From Novosphingobium sp. FKTRR1 (GTDB taxonomy: Bacteria; Pseudomonadota; Alphaproteobacteria; Sphingomonadales; Sphingomonadaceae): a DNA stretch of 64,000 bases. The position numbers and the translations under genes were made by a program. The notes beneath the pieces are model-generated. The model did not search any database and was not told where the DNA came from. It was given only the letters and a program-made list of their open reading frames with translations. The DNA lies in assembly GCF_020404405.1 (NCBI RefSeq), contig NZ_JAIZDA010000001.1:360084-424083 (forward strand), in the 5' to 3' direction. Of the stretch, positions 43,007 to 51,468 are shown piece by piece. Within the stretch, counting starts at the first letter, position 1; each line of letters opens with the position of its first letter.

Positions 43007-44080
43007 TCAGGCCGCGCCGCTGTTCTGTTCGCGCTCGATCAGCCGCTGCAATTGACGCCGGGCGCGGATGCCGCCGCCGTCACCGTGCAGGACAAGCGGG
43101 TGCAAGTCCTTGAATTGGTGGCCTCGCATCAGCCGGTGGCTGTCACGAATGAGCGGCATGTCCTCGTTGACGAAAGCATATTCGAGCGCCGCGTGCATGG
43201 CTGACGAGGCCTCAGCGTTTCCCACAGCGAAATCCCGCGCTGTCGCCCACACGTAATGGGTGGTGTCGGGGGTCTCGGGCGTGAAGGCGTGGAGCGAGGG
43301 CAGCAGCGTGCAATCCTGACGCGGCGTGCCCGGAGGCCCCGCGCGGAAGTCGAAATAGAGCACTGCCGGCGCATGCCACACGACTTCGCCATGGAAGTCC
43401 TGCTTCACCCCGCTGCGGCCCAGCATCGCGCCGATCCCTTCGGACAGGAAATCGTCATGCCGGATGTATTCGACATGGACCCGCCCGCCTTCTTGCCAGA
43501 ACCGCCGCTCGCCTTGGGTAAAGGCATTGGCGACCAGCGCCGGATGGACGAAGTTGGCGTGGCTGAGGTCAAGGATGTTGTCGCTGTAAAGCTCGTAATG
43601 CCCCTCGGCCAGCGTTGCGCCGCGCACCGCTTCCCACCGGGGATCGGTCAGCCAGCCGAAATCGGGGATCAGCGCGGGATCGGCCTGATCGGCTTCGCCC
43701 ATCCAGATCCACAGCAGCGCGTGGCGTTCGAGCAGCGGATAGACGCGCAAGCGCCGCTCGGGCAGTTGTCCGCCGGGGTGCGGATTTTGGACGCAGGCGC
43801 CGGTGCCGTCAAAGCGCAGCCCATGGTAGGGGCACATCAGCGCACCATCGACCACCGCTCCAAGGCCCAGCGGCGCAAAGCGATGCGGACAGCGCCCCTC
43901 CACCGCATGCGCCACGCCAGCGGCATCGCGGAACAGCGCCACCGGCTCTTCCAGAAACACCCGCGCCACCGGCGCTTGCGCCAGATCGTCGGCCCAACCG
44001 GCCACGTACCAGCAATTGCGCAAATACGTGCCCGCCGGTTCGCGCCCGAGGACCGGGACCGCCTGTCGTTCCCCGTCCAT
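43007..44080 (-). CDS. Rieske oxygenase, vanillate O-demethylase oxygenase (VanA)-like
   Basis: A 357-residue Rieske non-heme iron oxygenase. The [2Fe-2S] ligands are CPHRFAPLGLG and CPYHGLRFD. The mononuclear iron motif is DNILDLSHANFVHPALV. Overall length and the LRNCWYVAGWADDL start match the VanA/dicamba-type one-subunit oxygenases that demethylate aryl ethers or hydroxylate aromatics. A ferredoxin-reductase partner (VanB) is not in the window. The start at 44080 leaves 8 nt after the cupin stop. It probably acts on a methoxylated or side-chain-modified phenol within this operon. Confidence 0.88.
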   Translation of the reverse strand: MDGERQAVPVLGREPAGTYLRNCWYVAGWADDLAQAPVARVFLEEPVALFRDAAGVAHAVEGRCPHRFAPLGLGAVVDGALMCPYHGLRFDGTGACVQNPHPGGQLPERRLRVYPLLERHALLWIWMGEADQADPALIPDFGWLTDPRWEAVRGATLAEGHYELYSDNILDLSHANFVHPALVANAFTQGERRFWQEGGRVHVEYIRHDDFLSEGIGAMLGRSGVKQDFHGEVVWHAPAVLYFDFRAGPPGTPRQDCTLLPSLHAFTPETPDTTHYVWATARDFAVGNAEASSAMHAALEYAFVNEDMPLIRDSHRLMRGHQFKDLHPLVLHGDGGGIRARRQLQRLIEREQNSGAA

Positions 44081-44088
44081 CCGCGCCC

Positions 44089-44622
44089 TCAAAGATAGAG
44101 TTGTTTGTTGATCGGGATGCCGTGTTCGCGGCAGTGGCTTTCGTAGTGGTTGATGAACCACCACACATCGAGCGTTTCGACATGGTTGCCCTGATCGTCG
44201 AAGAACTCGTTGGCGCCCTGCATGTGGAACAGCGCCTTCATTCCGTTGGGATCGTCGGTCACCAGCGTATGCGCGGTGCCCGGCGTTTCGGTGATGAATT
44301 CGCCAGCGCGGCACACCCAGTCGTATTCCAGATAACGGAACGATCCTTCCAGCCCGACCGCCCAGACGCGGCCCCGGTGCTTGTGCGTGCCGATCACGCC
44401 CGGCCCCTTGATCCACAGGATGTTGACGTAGACGTTGTCGCGCACGTCGAACGCCAGATGGCGGATCGCGGCGTTATCGCCGAACGGCACCCACGGGCTT
44501 TCGACGTCGCTGCCGCCGACATACGTGCCCTCGACCCCCTTGGCGCGGATGATGTCGCCATAAAGCTCGGGAACGTCGACGATCTTGTATGCCCCCGACG
44601 GGGGCGCCTTCATCGTGGCCAC
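44089..44622 (-). CDS. Cupin dioxygenase, 2,4'-dihydroxyacetophenone dioxygenase family (paralogue 1)
   Basis: A 177-residue single-domain cupin. Likely metal ligands are H80 and H82 (GVIGTHKHRGR), E99 (RYLEYDW) and H118 (GTAHTLV). The length and ligand spacing agree with 2,4'-dihydroxyacetophenone dioxygenase, which cleaves the side chain to a benzoate and formate. A GTG start at 44622 is preferred, with GAGGA 9 nt upstream; an ATG at 44613 is the alternative. It is the third of three tandem paralogues in transcription order and lies directly before the Rieske gene. Confidence 0.8.
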   Translation of the reverse strand: MATMKAPPSGAYKIVDVPELYGDIIRAKGVEGTYVGGSDVESPWVPFGDNAAIRHLAFDVRDNVYVNILWIKGPGVIGTHKHRGRVWAVGLEGSFRYLEYDWVCRAGEFITETPGTAHTLVTDDPNGMKALFHMQGANEFFDDQGNHVETLDVWWFINHYESHCREHGIPINKQLYL

Positions 44623-44638
44623 GTTGCGTGTCCTCTTG

Positions 44639-45175
44639 TTACAGGTAAAGCTTGGGGTTGATGGCGATGCCGTGTTCGCGGCAGTGGTTTTCGTAGTGCT
44701 GGATGAACCACCACACGTCGGTGGTTTCGACGAAGTTGCCTTCATCGTCGTAGAACTCGATCGGCCCCTGCATCCAGCCGAACAGCTTGACCCCGTCGGG
44801 ATGCTCTGTGACGAGGGTGTGGCTTTCGCCCGGCACTTCCAGGATCAGCCCGCCGGGACTGGCGGTCCAGTCGTATTCCAGATAGCGAACGCTGCCTTCA
44901 AGGCAGACCATCACGATGGTGCCGCGATGCAGGTGCGTGCCGATCACGCCGGGGCTTTTGACCCACAGGATGTTCGAAAACAGGTTCTGGCGGACGTCGA
45001 ACGCCAGATGCTTGATCGCGGCGTTGTCACCGAACGGCACCCACGGGCTGTCGACGTCGGTCTGGGCATCGATGTAGCGGCCGCCGGGGCTGAGCCGCGC
45101 CACCAGATCGCGGTGCGCAAACGAAACGTCGACGATTTCGGCCTTGCTCGAAGGCGGAGCGGTCATTGCGTTCAT
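44639..45175 (-). CDS. Cupin dioxygenase, 2,4'-dihydroxyacetophenone dioxygenase family (paralogue 2)
   Basis: A 178-residue cupin closely related to paralogue 1: both share ESPW/DSPW-VPFGDNAAI, the stretch VDVWWFI/LDVWWFI and a REHGI-IN--LYL end. Metal ligands are expected at the HxH in GVIGTHLHRG, the Glu in YLEYDW and the His in GESHTLV. It probably performs oxidative C-C cleavage of an aryl ketone side chain in the cytoplasm; no signal peptide is present. The start at 45175 (alternative 45166) has an AGGA site. It lies 14 nt after paralogue 3. Confidence 0.8.
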   Translation of the reverse strand: MNAMTAPPSSKAEIVDVSFAHRDLVARLSPGGRYIDAQTDVDSPWVPFGDNAAIKHLAFDVRQNLFSNILWVKSPGVIGTHLHRGTIVMVCLEGSVRYLEYDWTASPGGLILEVPGESHTLVTEHPDGVKLFGWMQGPIEFYDDEGNFVETTDVWWFIQHYENHCREHGIAINPKLYL

Positions 45176-45189
45176 GGTTCCGGTTCCTG

Positions 45190-45723
45190 TCAGCGGATCA
45201 AGGTATCGACATAGTCGGCGCCGATGCCATTGCTGGCGTAGTGCTCGCGCGCGGCTTTCATGTAGTCGAACACGTCGTAATGGCCGGTGGTGTTGCCATC
45301 CTCGTCCAGCCACATCAGCGGGCCGGACACGACGAAGAACACCTTCATCGGGTCTTCATGCTCATAGCAGACCAGCGTGTGGCTCTCGCCCGGAGTCTCA
45401 TAGACGAAGTCCCCGGCGGTCGCGGTCCAAGTATGCTCCAGATAGGCCCACTTGCCGCTGATGGTGTAGGCCCAGATCGGGTGCGGATGATAATGGCGGT
45501 TCACAAGACCGGCCTGCTTGCTCATCAGCACGTCGGCCCACATGTTCTTGGACGGGCTGATCCAGACCGGCTTGGAAAACACCGTCTCGCTGATCGGCAC
45601 CCAATAGCGTTCGTCGCCCTCGGCGATCTTGGCGTGATAGACTTCGGGCAGTCCGCCTTCGCGGAACACGTTCTCGACCGGCTTGAGGTCTTTCCAGAAT
45701 TCGCTGTGCGCAGCTTCGGGCAT
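45190..45723 (-). CDS. Cupin dioxygenase, 2,4'-dihydroxyacetophenone dioxygenase family (paralogue 3)
   Basis: A 177-residue cupin, more diverged than the other two. H77 and H79 (NRHYHPH), E96 (AYLEHTW) and H115 (GESHTLV) form the expected iron site. The extra His in HYHPHP is not shared by its paralogues. Its length is that of the characterised 2,4'-dihydroxyacetophenone dioxygenase. It is the first gene after the TonB receptor in the leftward cluster, separated from it by 69 nt containing a hairpin. Different substrates for the three paralogues are likely but unproven. Confidence 0.8.
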   Translation of the reverse strand: MPEAAHSEFWKDLKPVENVFREGGLPEVYHAKIAEGDERYWVPISETVFSKPVWISPSKNMWADVLMSKQAGLVNRHYHPHPIWAYTISGKWAYLEHTWTATAGDFVYETPGESHTLVCYEHEDPMKVFFVVSGPLMWLDEDGNTTGHYDVFDYMKAAREHYASNGIGADYVDTLIR

Positions 45724-45745
45724 GGTGGGACTCCAGCGGAAATGT

Positions 45746-45775
45746 GCAGACGGGATGGAGGGACACCCCGCCTGC
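45746..45775 (-). other. Intercistronic hairpin between TonB receptor copy 3 and the cupins
   Basis: On the minus strand an 11-bp stem (arms 45775-45765 and 45756-45746, two G-U pairs, 8-nt loop) follows the receptor stop, without a T-tract. It could stabilise the receptor mRNA or partly attenuate expression of the downstream enzymes. Confidence 0.5.
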
Positions 45776-45792
45776 GAGGGGTTGCGATCGGA

Positions 45793-48339
45793 TCAGAACT
45801 TCACGCCGATGCGGGCGTACCATTCGGCCGGACGGCTGTAGGTGCCGTAGATCTGGCCACCGGCAAGCTGGGCCTGCCCCGTGGTCAGGTACCGTTCGTT
45901 GGTCAGGTTGGTGCCGCCCACGGCCAGATCCCAGCGGCTGTCGGGTTCGCGATAGGTCACGCTGGCGTTGATCACCGTGGTCGACGGACGGTCGAGCAGG
46001 AAAGTGCCTTCGGTATCGTTGCGCATGCTGCTGGTGCGCGTCAGATCGCCGAGGAAGATCAGCTTGCCGTGCTTGCCCAGGCTCAGTTCGTAGCGCGGGC
46101 TGATGTTGAACTTCCACTTCGGCGTCTTGGGCAGCGCCGAGCCGACGAGCACGCCTTCCTGCAGGCCCGATGGCGCGACTTGCGCCGGAGCCAGCACGCT
46201 GGTGTACTTGGCATCGGTGAAGCCGACCGAGCCGGTTACCGTGAAGCCGGTGGCCGGAGCCGCCGTCACTTCGACCTCGAAGCCCTTGATCCGCGCATCG
46301 CCCGCATTCTGGATGGTCGGTGAAACGCCCTGCTGGAAGTTGAGCTGGATGCCCTTGTACTCGGTCAGGAACACCGCCGCGTTGATCTGCAGGTGGCGAT
46401 CGAGCAGTTCGGACTTCACACCGCCTTCATACGTCGTCGCCTTTTCCGGACCGAAGCCGGGGGCATAAGGCAGCGGATTGGACAGGCGCGTGGTCCAGCC
46501 GCCGGTCTTGTAGCCCTTCGAGAAGCTGGCATAGATCATCACGTCGTCGGTGGGGTGGTACTGGATGCCGACCTTGGGCGAGAAGTTGTTGAACACCTTC
46601 TTCTGTTCGCCCGCGATGTAATAGCGCAGCGGCTGGCCCGGATTGGGGAAGTTGTTGTCGATACGGCACTGCTCGCTGATCGGCGTAAGCGAGGCGCAGT
46701 TGGGATCGCCGAACACTTGCGCCAGCTTGTAGTTCAAGCCGTTGGCGTCGGACTGGAAGCCCTCGAAGGTCTTGTCCTCGTGCGTGTAACGCCCGCCGAT
46801 GGTGATACCGAACTGGTCGCTGAACTTGTAGTCCACCTGACCGTAAAACGCATAGTTCTTGGTCGCCAGGTTGTTCGGCCCGTCAACCTGCAGCAGCCCT
46901 TCGGCAAAGGTCACGTAATCGTGCAGATTGCCCGATTCCTTGAAGTAATAGGCGCCCAGCACATAGTTGAGCTTCTTGTCCAAGGCGTGGCCGGTCAGCT
47001 GCAGTTCCTGGCTGAACTGCTTCTGGTTCATGGTGAAGCTGGTGTGCAGGAAGTTGAGCGGCGATCCGTCCAGATCCATGCCCGCCGCCCAGTGCAGTTC
47101 GCGATAGGCGGTGATCGACTTGATCGACACATTGTCGGTCAGATCGTAATCGGCATTCAGCGACGCCCCGCCCTGCCGCAACTTCGAGAAGTTGTTGCCG
47201 TTGGCGTACGTTGTATCGATGCTGTTGGTGATGAAGCGGTTGTCATACGGCAGGCGGTTGTTGTTCGGGTTGTTGTCGGCATTGACGCCGAACAGCGGCG
47301 GCAGATCGACCACCGAGTTCAGCCCGCCGCGACGCCCGACATAGGCAACCGAAGGCGGCCCGCCGATGAAGCTGTCGCACGGTCCGGTAACGCCGCCCAC
47401 AGTCGTCGTGGGATTGCCCGCGATCGCGCAATTGTACGTCCCGGCAAATACCGCCGGGAACGTGGTGATGACCTTGTTGGCGATCTGCGAGGTGTCGGTC
47501 TTGCTGTAATCGCCGCTCAGCGTCGCGCGGAACGAGCCGCCGTTGTTGAAGCGGATCTTGCCGCGCAAGTTGTAGGTGTTGTCGCCGCCTTCGGTGCCTT
47601 GCCCCGCGTTGTAATAGCCGGCCGCCTTCATCGAGGTGATCGGGTCCGACGCATAGTTCAGCGCGCCGGGATAGGCGATGCGGTGCATGTAGCCATCGCG
47701 CCGGATGGTCGAGAAGCTGAACGACGAGGACAGGCCATCGGTCAGCGGCACATCGACGGTGCCCTTGGCCGAGAACAGCCCGAAGCTGCCGGTCATCGCG
47801 CTGCCGACGAAACGGAACTTGTCGCCCGGATCGTGCGTGACGATCGAGATCGCGCCGCCGATGGTGTTGCGGCCGAACAGCGTGCCCTGCGGGCCCTTGA
47901 GCACTTCGACGCGCTCGACGTCGGGCAGATCCTGATTGGCGCCGACCGAGCGCGCCAGATAGACGCCATCCAGATAGATGCCGACGCCCGGATCGATGTT
48001 GAACGCAAAGTCGTTGGCGCCGATGCCGCGGATATAGGCCGAAAGCACCTGGCTCGACCCGGAGAACGGGGTGCCGGCGTCCAGCGTCACGTTGGGCGAG
48101 ATGTTGGACAGCGACGCCACGCTGGTGACCGCGCGCTCCTGCAAGGCGGTCGACGTGAAGGCCGAAATCGAGATCGGCACGTCCTGCACGTTTTCGACGC
48201 GCTTTTGTGCGGTGACGACGATTTCCGCGATCCCGCCATTGCTGGCCTGATCGGCCTGCGGCGCGCCCTGATCGGCAGCATACGCGGGGTTGGCCAAAGC
48301 AACGGCCATGACCGCCAGCGATACGGCAACTTGTCTCAT
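45793..48339 (-). CDS. TonB-dependent outer-membrane receptor (copy 3), aromatic cluster
   Basis: An 848-residue receptor. The signal peptide ends near NPAYAAD and the plug opens with IAEIVVTAQKRVENVQDVPI and contains GPQGTLFGRNTIGGAISIVT. The barrel ends in Phe (ARIGVKF). A GGGAGAG site precedes the ATG at 48339; an upstream ATG at 48360 is less likely. It is co-directional with, and 112 nt after, an AraC regulator gene, and it precedes cupin and Rieske genes. It is therefore likely to import the aromatic substrate of this pathway (inference); sphingomonads are known to use TonB receptors for lignin-derived biaryls. Confidence 0.92.
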   Translation of the reverse strand: MRQVAVSLAVMAVALANPAYAADQGAPQADQASNGGIAEIVVTAQKRVENVQDVPISISAFTSTALQERAVTSVASLSNISPNVTLDAGTPFSGSSQVLSAYIRGIGANDFAFNIDPGVGIYLDGVYLARSVGANQDLPDVERVEVLKGPQGTLFGRNTIGGAISIVTHDPGDKFRFVGSAMTGSFGLFSAKGTVDVPLTDGLSSSFSFSTIRRDGYMHRIAYPGALNYASDPITSMKAAGYYNAGQGTEGGDNTYNLRGKIRFNNGGSFRATLSGDYSKTDTSQIANKVITTFPAVFAGTYNCAIAGNPTTTVGGVTGPCDSFIGGPPSVAYVGRRGGLNSVVDLPPLFGVNADNNPNNNRLPYDNRFITNSIDTTYANGNNFSKLRQGGASLNADYDLTDNVSIKSITAYRELHWAAGMDLDGSPLNFLHTSFTMNQKQFSQELQLTGHALDKKLNYVLGAYYFKESGNLHDYVTFAEGLLQVDGPNNLATKNYAFYGQVDYKFSDQFGITIGGRYTHEDKTFEGFQSDANGLNYKLAQVFGDPNCASLTPISEQCRIDNNFPNPGQPLRYYIAGEQKKVFNNFSPKVGIQYHPTDDVMIYASFSKGYKTGGWTTRLSNPLPYAPGFGPEKATTYEGGVKSELLDRHLQINAAVFLTEYKGIQLNFQQGVSPTIQNAGDARIKGFEVEVTAAPATGFTVTGSVGFTDAKYTSVLAPAQVAPSGLQEGVLVGSALPKTPKWKFNISPRYELSLGKHGKLIFLGDLTRTSSMRNDTEGTFLLDRPSTTVINASVTYREPDSRWDLAVGGTNLTNERYLTTGQAQLAGGQIYGTYSRPAEWYARIGVKF

Positions 48340-48451
48340 GTCTCTCTCCCGATTTGTCATTCTGGGTTCCGGGCGTGAACACACCCGTGGTATTGTTGAC
48401 TTCTTCGTACCCATCAGCACCGTTGGACGCTTGCACTGGTGCGCAAGCCGA

Positions 48452-49429
48452 TCAGGACTGAGGCGCAGCCCCTTCGTCAGCCACACCGCGCCGCCAGTCA
48501 CGCGGCGCCTGCCCATACCGCTGGCGGAAACAGCGCGTGAAATAGGCGCTGTCGTTGAAGCCCAGTTCGAACGCCAGTTCGGTGATCGACCCGAACCCGC
48601 CCACACTCAGGCGGTCGGCCGCCAGCCGCAGCCGCTGTTCAAGGATGTAGGCGCTGGGGGTTGTGCCCAGCGTGGCAAACAGGTTCTGGATCGTCCGCAC
48701 CGAGGTGTTGCAGGCCTGCGCCAGCGTGACCGTGCGCAAAGCGGGATCGCACAAGTTGGCGGCCACTTGCGCCAGAACGCGTTCGCGCAGCGCGGTTTCC
48801 GCCGCAAGAGCATGGGGATTTCCGGCGCCACGGCTCGCGCCCCCGGCCCCGCGCAAGGCCATCGCGACGAGGTCGTAGAACACGCCGCTGACCCCATCCT
48901 GCCAGTCCGGGTCGGCGTCGCTCTGGTCGCCTTGCCGCCAAAGCGACAGCAGGAAATCGTGAAACACCCGTCCGCCCGGACTGGCACCGCTCAGCCGACG
49001 GCTCATCGCATCGTCGAGCCCCGGAAACCGATCGAGCAGGGGCGCGCGCGGAAATTCGACCACCAACAGTTCATGCGCGGTCAGTTCCAGCGCATAAGGC
49101 GTGTGTGGCGTACCGAACACGAAATCGCCCGGCTCCAGCAGGCTTTCCGCGGTGCCTTGCCGGTGCAGGCTGCTGCCCCGGCACTGCAGGTGCAGGATAA
49201 CCCGCTCCTCGCCCGAGGTATCGGCCAGGCGTCCAACCGCCGACGCGGTCGAGCGCGGACGGATCATCGCCAGATCGCCAAGGTTCCAAGCCAGCATCTC
49301 GCCCGAAAAAGCGGGGCTGGCCGAATTGACATACGTGCCGGTGTAGATGCGGTCGACCAGATCGTTCCAGAAGCGTAGCCGCTCGGGCGGCGCGATGGCC
49401 GAAGTTGCGAACTTGCGGATAGCGGTCAT
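48452..49429 (-). CDS. AraC-family transcriptional regulator
   Basis: A 325-residue regulator with an N-terminal cupin-like sensing domain of the AraC-binding-2 type (EPGDFVFGTPHTPYALELTA) and a C-terminal pair of helix-turn-helices (RTVTLAQACNTSVRTIQNLF, ITELAFELGFNDSAYFTRCF). The FeaR/NahR-like architecture is common for regulators of aromatic catabolism. It sits between the MFS importer gene (22 nt) and the TonB receptor gene in the leftward cluster. It probably activates that cluster in response to the substrate. Confidence 0.9.
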   Translation of the reverse strand: MTAIRKFATSAIAPPERLRFWNDLVDRIYTGTYVNSASPAFSGEMLAWNLGDLAMIRPRSTASAVGRLADTSGEERVILHLQCRGSSLHRQGTAESLLEPGDFVFGTPHTPYALELTAHELLVVEFPRAPLLDRFPGLDDAMSRRLSGASPGGRVFHDFLLSLWRQGDQSDADPDWQDGVSGVFYDLVAMALRGAGGASRGAGNPHALAAETALRERVLAQVAANLCDPALRTVTLAQACNTSVRTIQNLFATLGTTPSAYILEQRLRLAADRLSVGGFGSITELAFELGFNDSAYFTRCFRQRYGQAPRDWRRGVADEGAAPQS

Positions 49430-49451
49430 CGCCGTGCCCTCCGTTGCTGCA

Positions 49452-50744
49452 TCATGCCGCCGCCAGCGCGGTCTTGCTGCGCCGCTGGACCACCCGTGGC
49501 GCAGATTCGATCAGGCCCAGCGCGCACAGCCCGGCCACGATGGTCAACCCGACCATCAGCCACATCGGCGCCGCCAGCCCGAAGCGGTCCGCCAGCGCAC
49601 CTGCGAGGAACGGGCTGAGCACTCCGCCCACGACCTCGCCGATGCCCATGACCAGCCCGGTCAGTGTCGCGGTCAGCCGTGGATCGACCGACTCTGCCGG
49701 GATTGTCGCCATGAACATCGGGAACAGCCCGTTCAGGCCCCAGCCGACGAAGAAGATCGCCGCCAGCAACCATGCAGAGCCGGTGAAGAACATCGCGCCC
49801 AGCGGCAGGATCAGGCCAAGGAAGGCAAACCCGATCATCACCGGGCGACGGCCGATGGCGTCCGAAATGGCGGGCACCACCACGCTGCCGATCGCCGCCG
49901 AAAAGCCCAGCGTGGCCATCAGCCAGCTCATCGTGGTGGGGGCAAAGCCGCGTCCCTTGGTCAGGAACAGCGGCATGAACGCCCAGCACACCACCAGATA
50001 CGATACCAGCGCGATGGCGATCAGCGCACACAGCAGCACGTTGCGATGCGCCAGCGCCTGCATCGCGGAAATGCGCGGGGCGCCGCTGGCCTCGTGCTTT
50101 GCCACTGGCGGTTCGCGCAAGGTGAAGGCGATCAGCAACGCCGTTACCACCCCCGGCAGCGCGGCCAGATAGAACCCGCTGCGCCATCCCGCCGCCAGCG
50201 CCACCGGCACCAGCAGCAAGGGCGCAAGGCCCGATCCCAACAAGTTCGAGCCAAGGTTCTGGCCAACCCCCATCGCCAGCCCGCGCCGCTCGGGCGCCAC
50301 CTCGCCCACGATCAGCGCATGGCTGACCGGCATGACCCCGCCCTCAGCCGCGCCCATCAGCAGCCGCGCCGCCAGCAGCACCAGAAACGATCCGGCAAGC
50401 CCCGACAGAAACGAGCAGACGCAAAAGGCCAGCGTTGCCGCCACGATCACCGGCTTGCGCGCGCCCATCCTGTCGGACAGGCGGCCCACCGCAAGGCCCG
50501 ACAGCGCCCAGGTCAGCGACAGCGCCGAACTGAACAGGCCTACCTGGGTGTTGGACAAGTTCAGATCGGGCTGCACGAAGGGCATCAGGAAGTTGAGCGC
50601 ATTGCGATCGAAGAACAGGATGCCGAAGTTCAGGCTGAGCAGCCCGGTCGCCCACACCTGATAGCGCACGCTGGCCCGCCCGCTGGCCTGTCCGTTGGCC
50701 AGCCCCTCGGCATGATCCGTCGCAAGTGTGGCAGCGTCCATCAT
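49452..50744 (-). CDS. MFS transporter, probable aromatic acid/organic anion importer
   Basis: A 430-residue, 12-helix major facilitator protein. Helix 1 has LLSLNFGILFFDRNALNFLM and loop 2-3 has GRLSDRMGARKPVIV (motif A). GAAEGGVMPVSHALIVGEVAPERRG resembles the ACS (anion:cation symporter) subfamily, which includes aromatic acid transporters. It probably brings the aromatic substrate or an intermediate across the inner membrane, complementing the TonB receptor. It lies 46 nt after the VOC gene. Confidence 0.87.
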   Translation of the reverse strand: MMDAATLATDHAEGLANGQASGRASVRYQVWATGLLSLNFGILFFDRNALNFLMPFVQPDLNLSNTQVGLFSSALSLTWALSGLAVGRLSDRMGARKPVIVAATLAFCVCSFLSGLAGSFLVLLAARLLMGAAEGGVMPVSHALIVGEVAPERRGLAMGVGQNLGSNLLGSGLAPLLLVPVALAAGWRSGFYLAALPGVVTALLIAFTLREPPVAKHEASGAPRISAMQALAHRNVLLCALIAIALVSYLVVCWAFMPLFLTKGRGFAPTTMSWLMATLGFSAAIGSVVVPAISDAIGRRPVMIGFAFLGLILPLGAMFFTGSAWLLAAIFFVGWGLNGLFPMFMATIPAESVDPRLTATLTGLVMGIGEVVGGVLSPFLAGALADRFGLAAPMWLMVGLTIVAGLCALGLIESAPRVVQRRSKTALAAA

Positions 50745-50790
50745 GTCTCCTTCCGCGCGCGGCGGCTGTTCTGGCTTGCGGGTGTCCGGC

Positions 50791-51336
50791 TCACAGGAAC
50801 GGCCGGATCGGATCGCGCCCGTCCCAATCGCGTGCGGCCTGCCATTGCTGGGTGAAGTGCGCGTCCATTGCGGGCGTGACCGGGATCAGCTCGACAAAGC
50901 CGGGGACTGCAGGATGCCCGCCCTCAAGATAGGCGACCGCACCGCCCGTCGGCACCGGGGCGCGGAACGCCAGCCTGTAGCCGCGTTCCAGGTAGTCGGG
51001 CAGCGCGGCGTCCACGTCGTTCACCGCCACCCCGAAGTGATGGAAACCGTATCCGGTGCGCTCGATCGTCTCGCGATAGACCGACGGATTGGTGTCGAGC
51101 GACTGGATCAGTTCGATCTGCATGTGCCCGGCAAAGCCCATCGCGATCGCCACATCGGCGGTGGATGGCGCGCCCCGATAGACCTGCCCCTCGCTCAGAA
51201 AATGATCGAGCAGGAAGAACGGCCCTGCACCCTGATCGCGAATGAAATGGTCGATACTGGCGTGAATATCGGCAACGACGAACGCCGTCTGGCAGATCCC
51301 GCCGACCGTCTGACCAAATCCCAAAGTGCGTGCCAT
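50791..51336 (-). CDS. VOC-superfamily (glyoxalase/dioxygenase-fold) protein
   Basis: A 181-residue single VOC-domain protein. ICQTAFVVADIHASIDHFIR opens the first beta-alpha unit, GHMQIELIQSLDTNPSVYRE supplies a probable Glu ligand, GFHHFGVAVNDVDAAL a His, and GFVELIPVT the last Glu. Such proteins include glyoxalases, epimerases and extradiol-type dioxygenases; this one resembles the lactoylglutathione-lyase-like group without a defined function. It is co-transcribed with the importer gene. Confidence 0.8.
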   Translation of the reverse strand: MARTLGFGQTVGGICQTAFVVADIHASIDHFIRDQGAGPFFLLDHFLSEGQVYRGAPSTADVAIAMGFAGHMQIELIQSLDTNPSVYRETIERTGYGFHHFGVAVNDVDAALPDYLERGYRLAFRAPVPTGGAVAYLEGGHPAVPGFVELIPVTPAMDAHFTQQWQAARDWDGRDPIRPFL

Positions 51337-51468
51337 TGCCTTGCTCCAGCGCGACGCACCGGGGCCTGCGCGCCGCCCATAAGGCGAGCGCCCGGTTCCA
51401 GATGCATTCTCTCTCCATTCCCGACCGCCAAGCGCCTCTTGCGGGTGCTTTGCGGAAAAAACTCTATT

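Noticed and set aside
46393..48378. A 661-codon open frame on the plus strand
   Set aside because: It is antisense to TonB receptor copy 3, with no recognisable domain and no ribosome-binding site.
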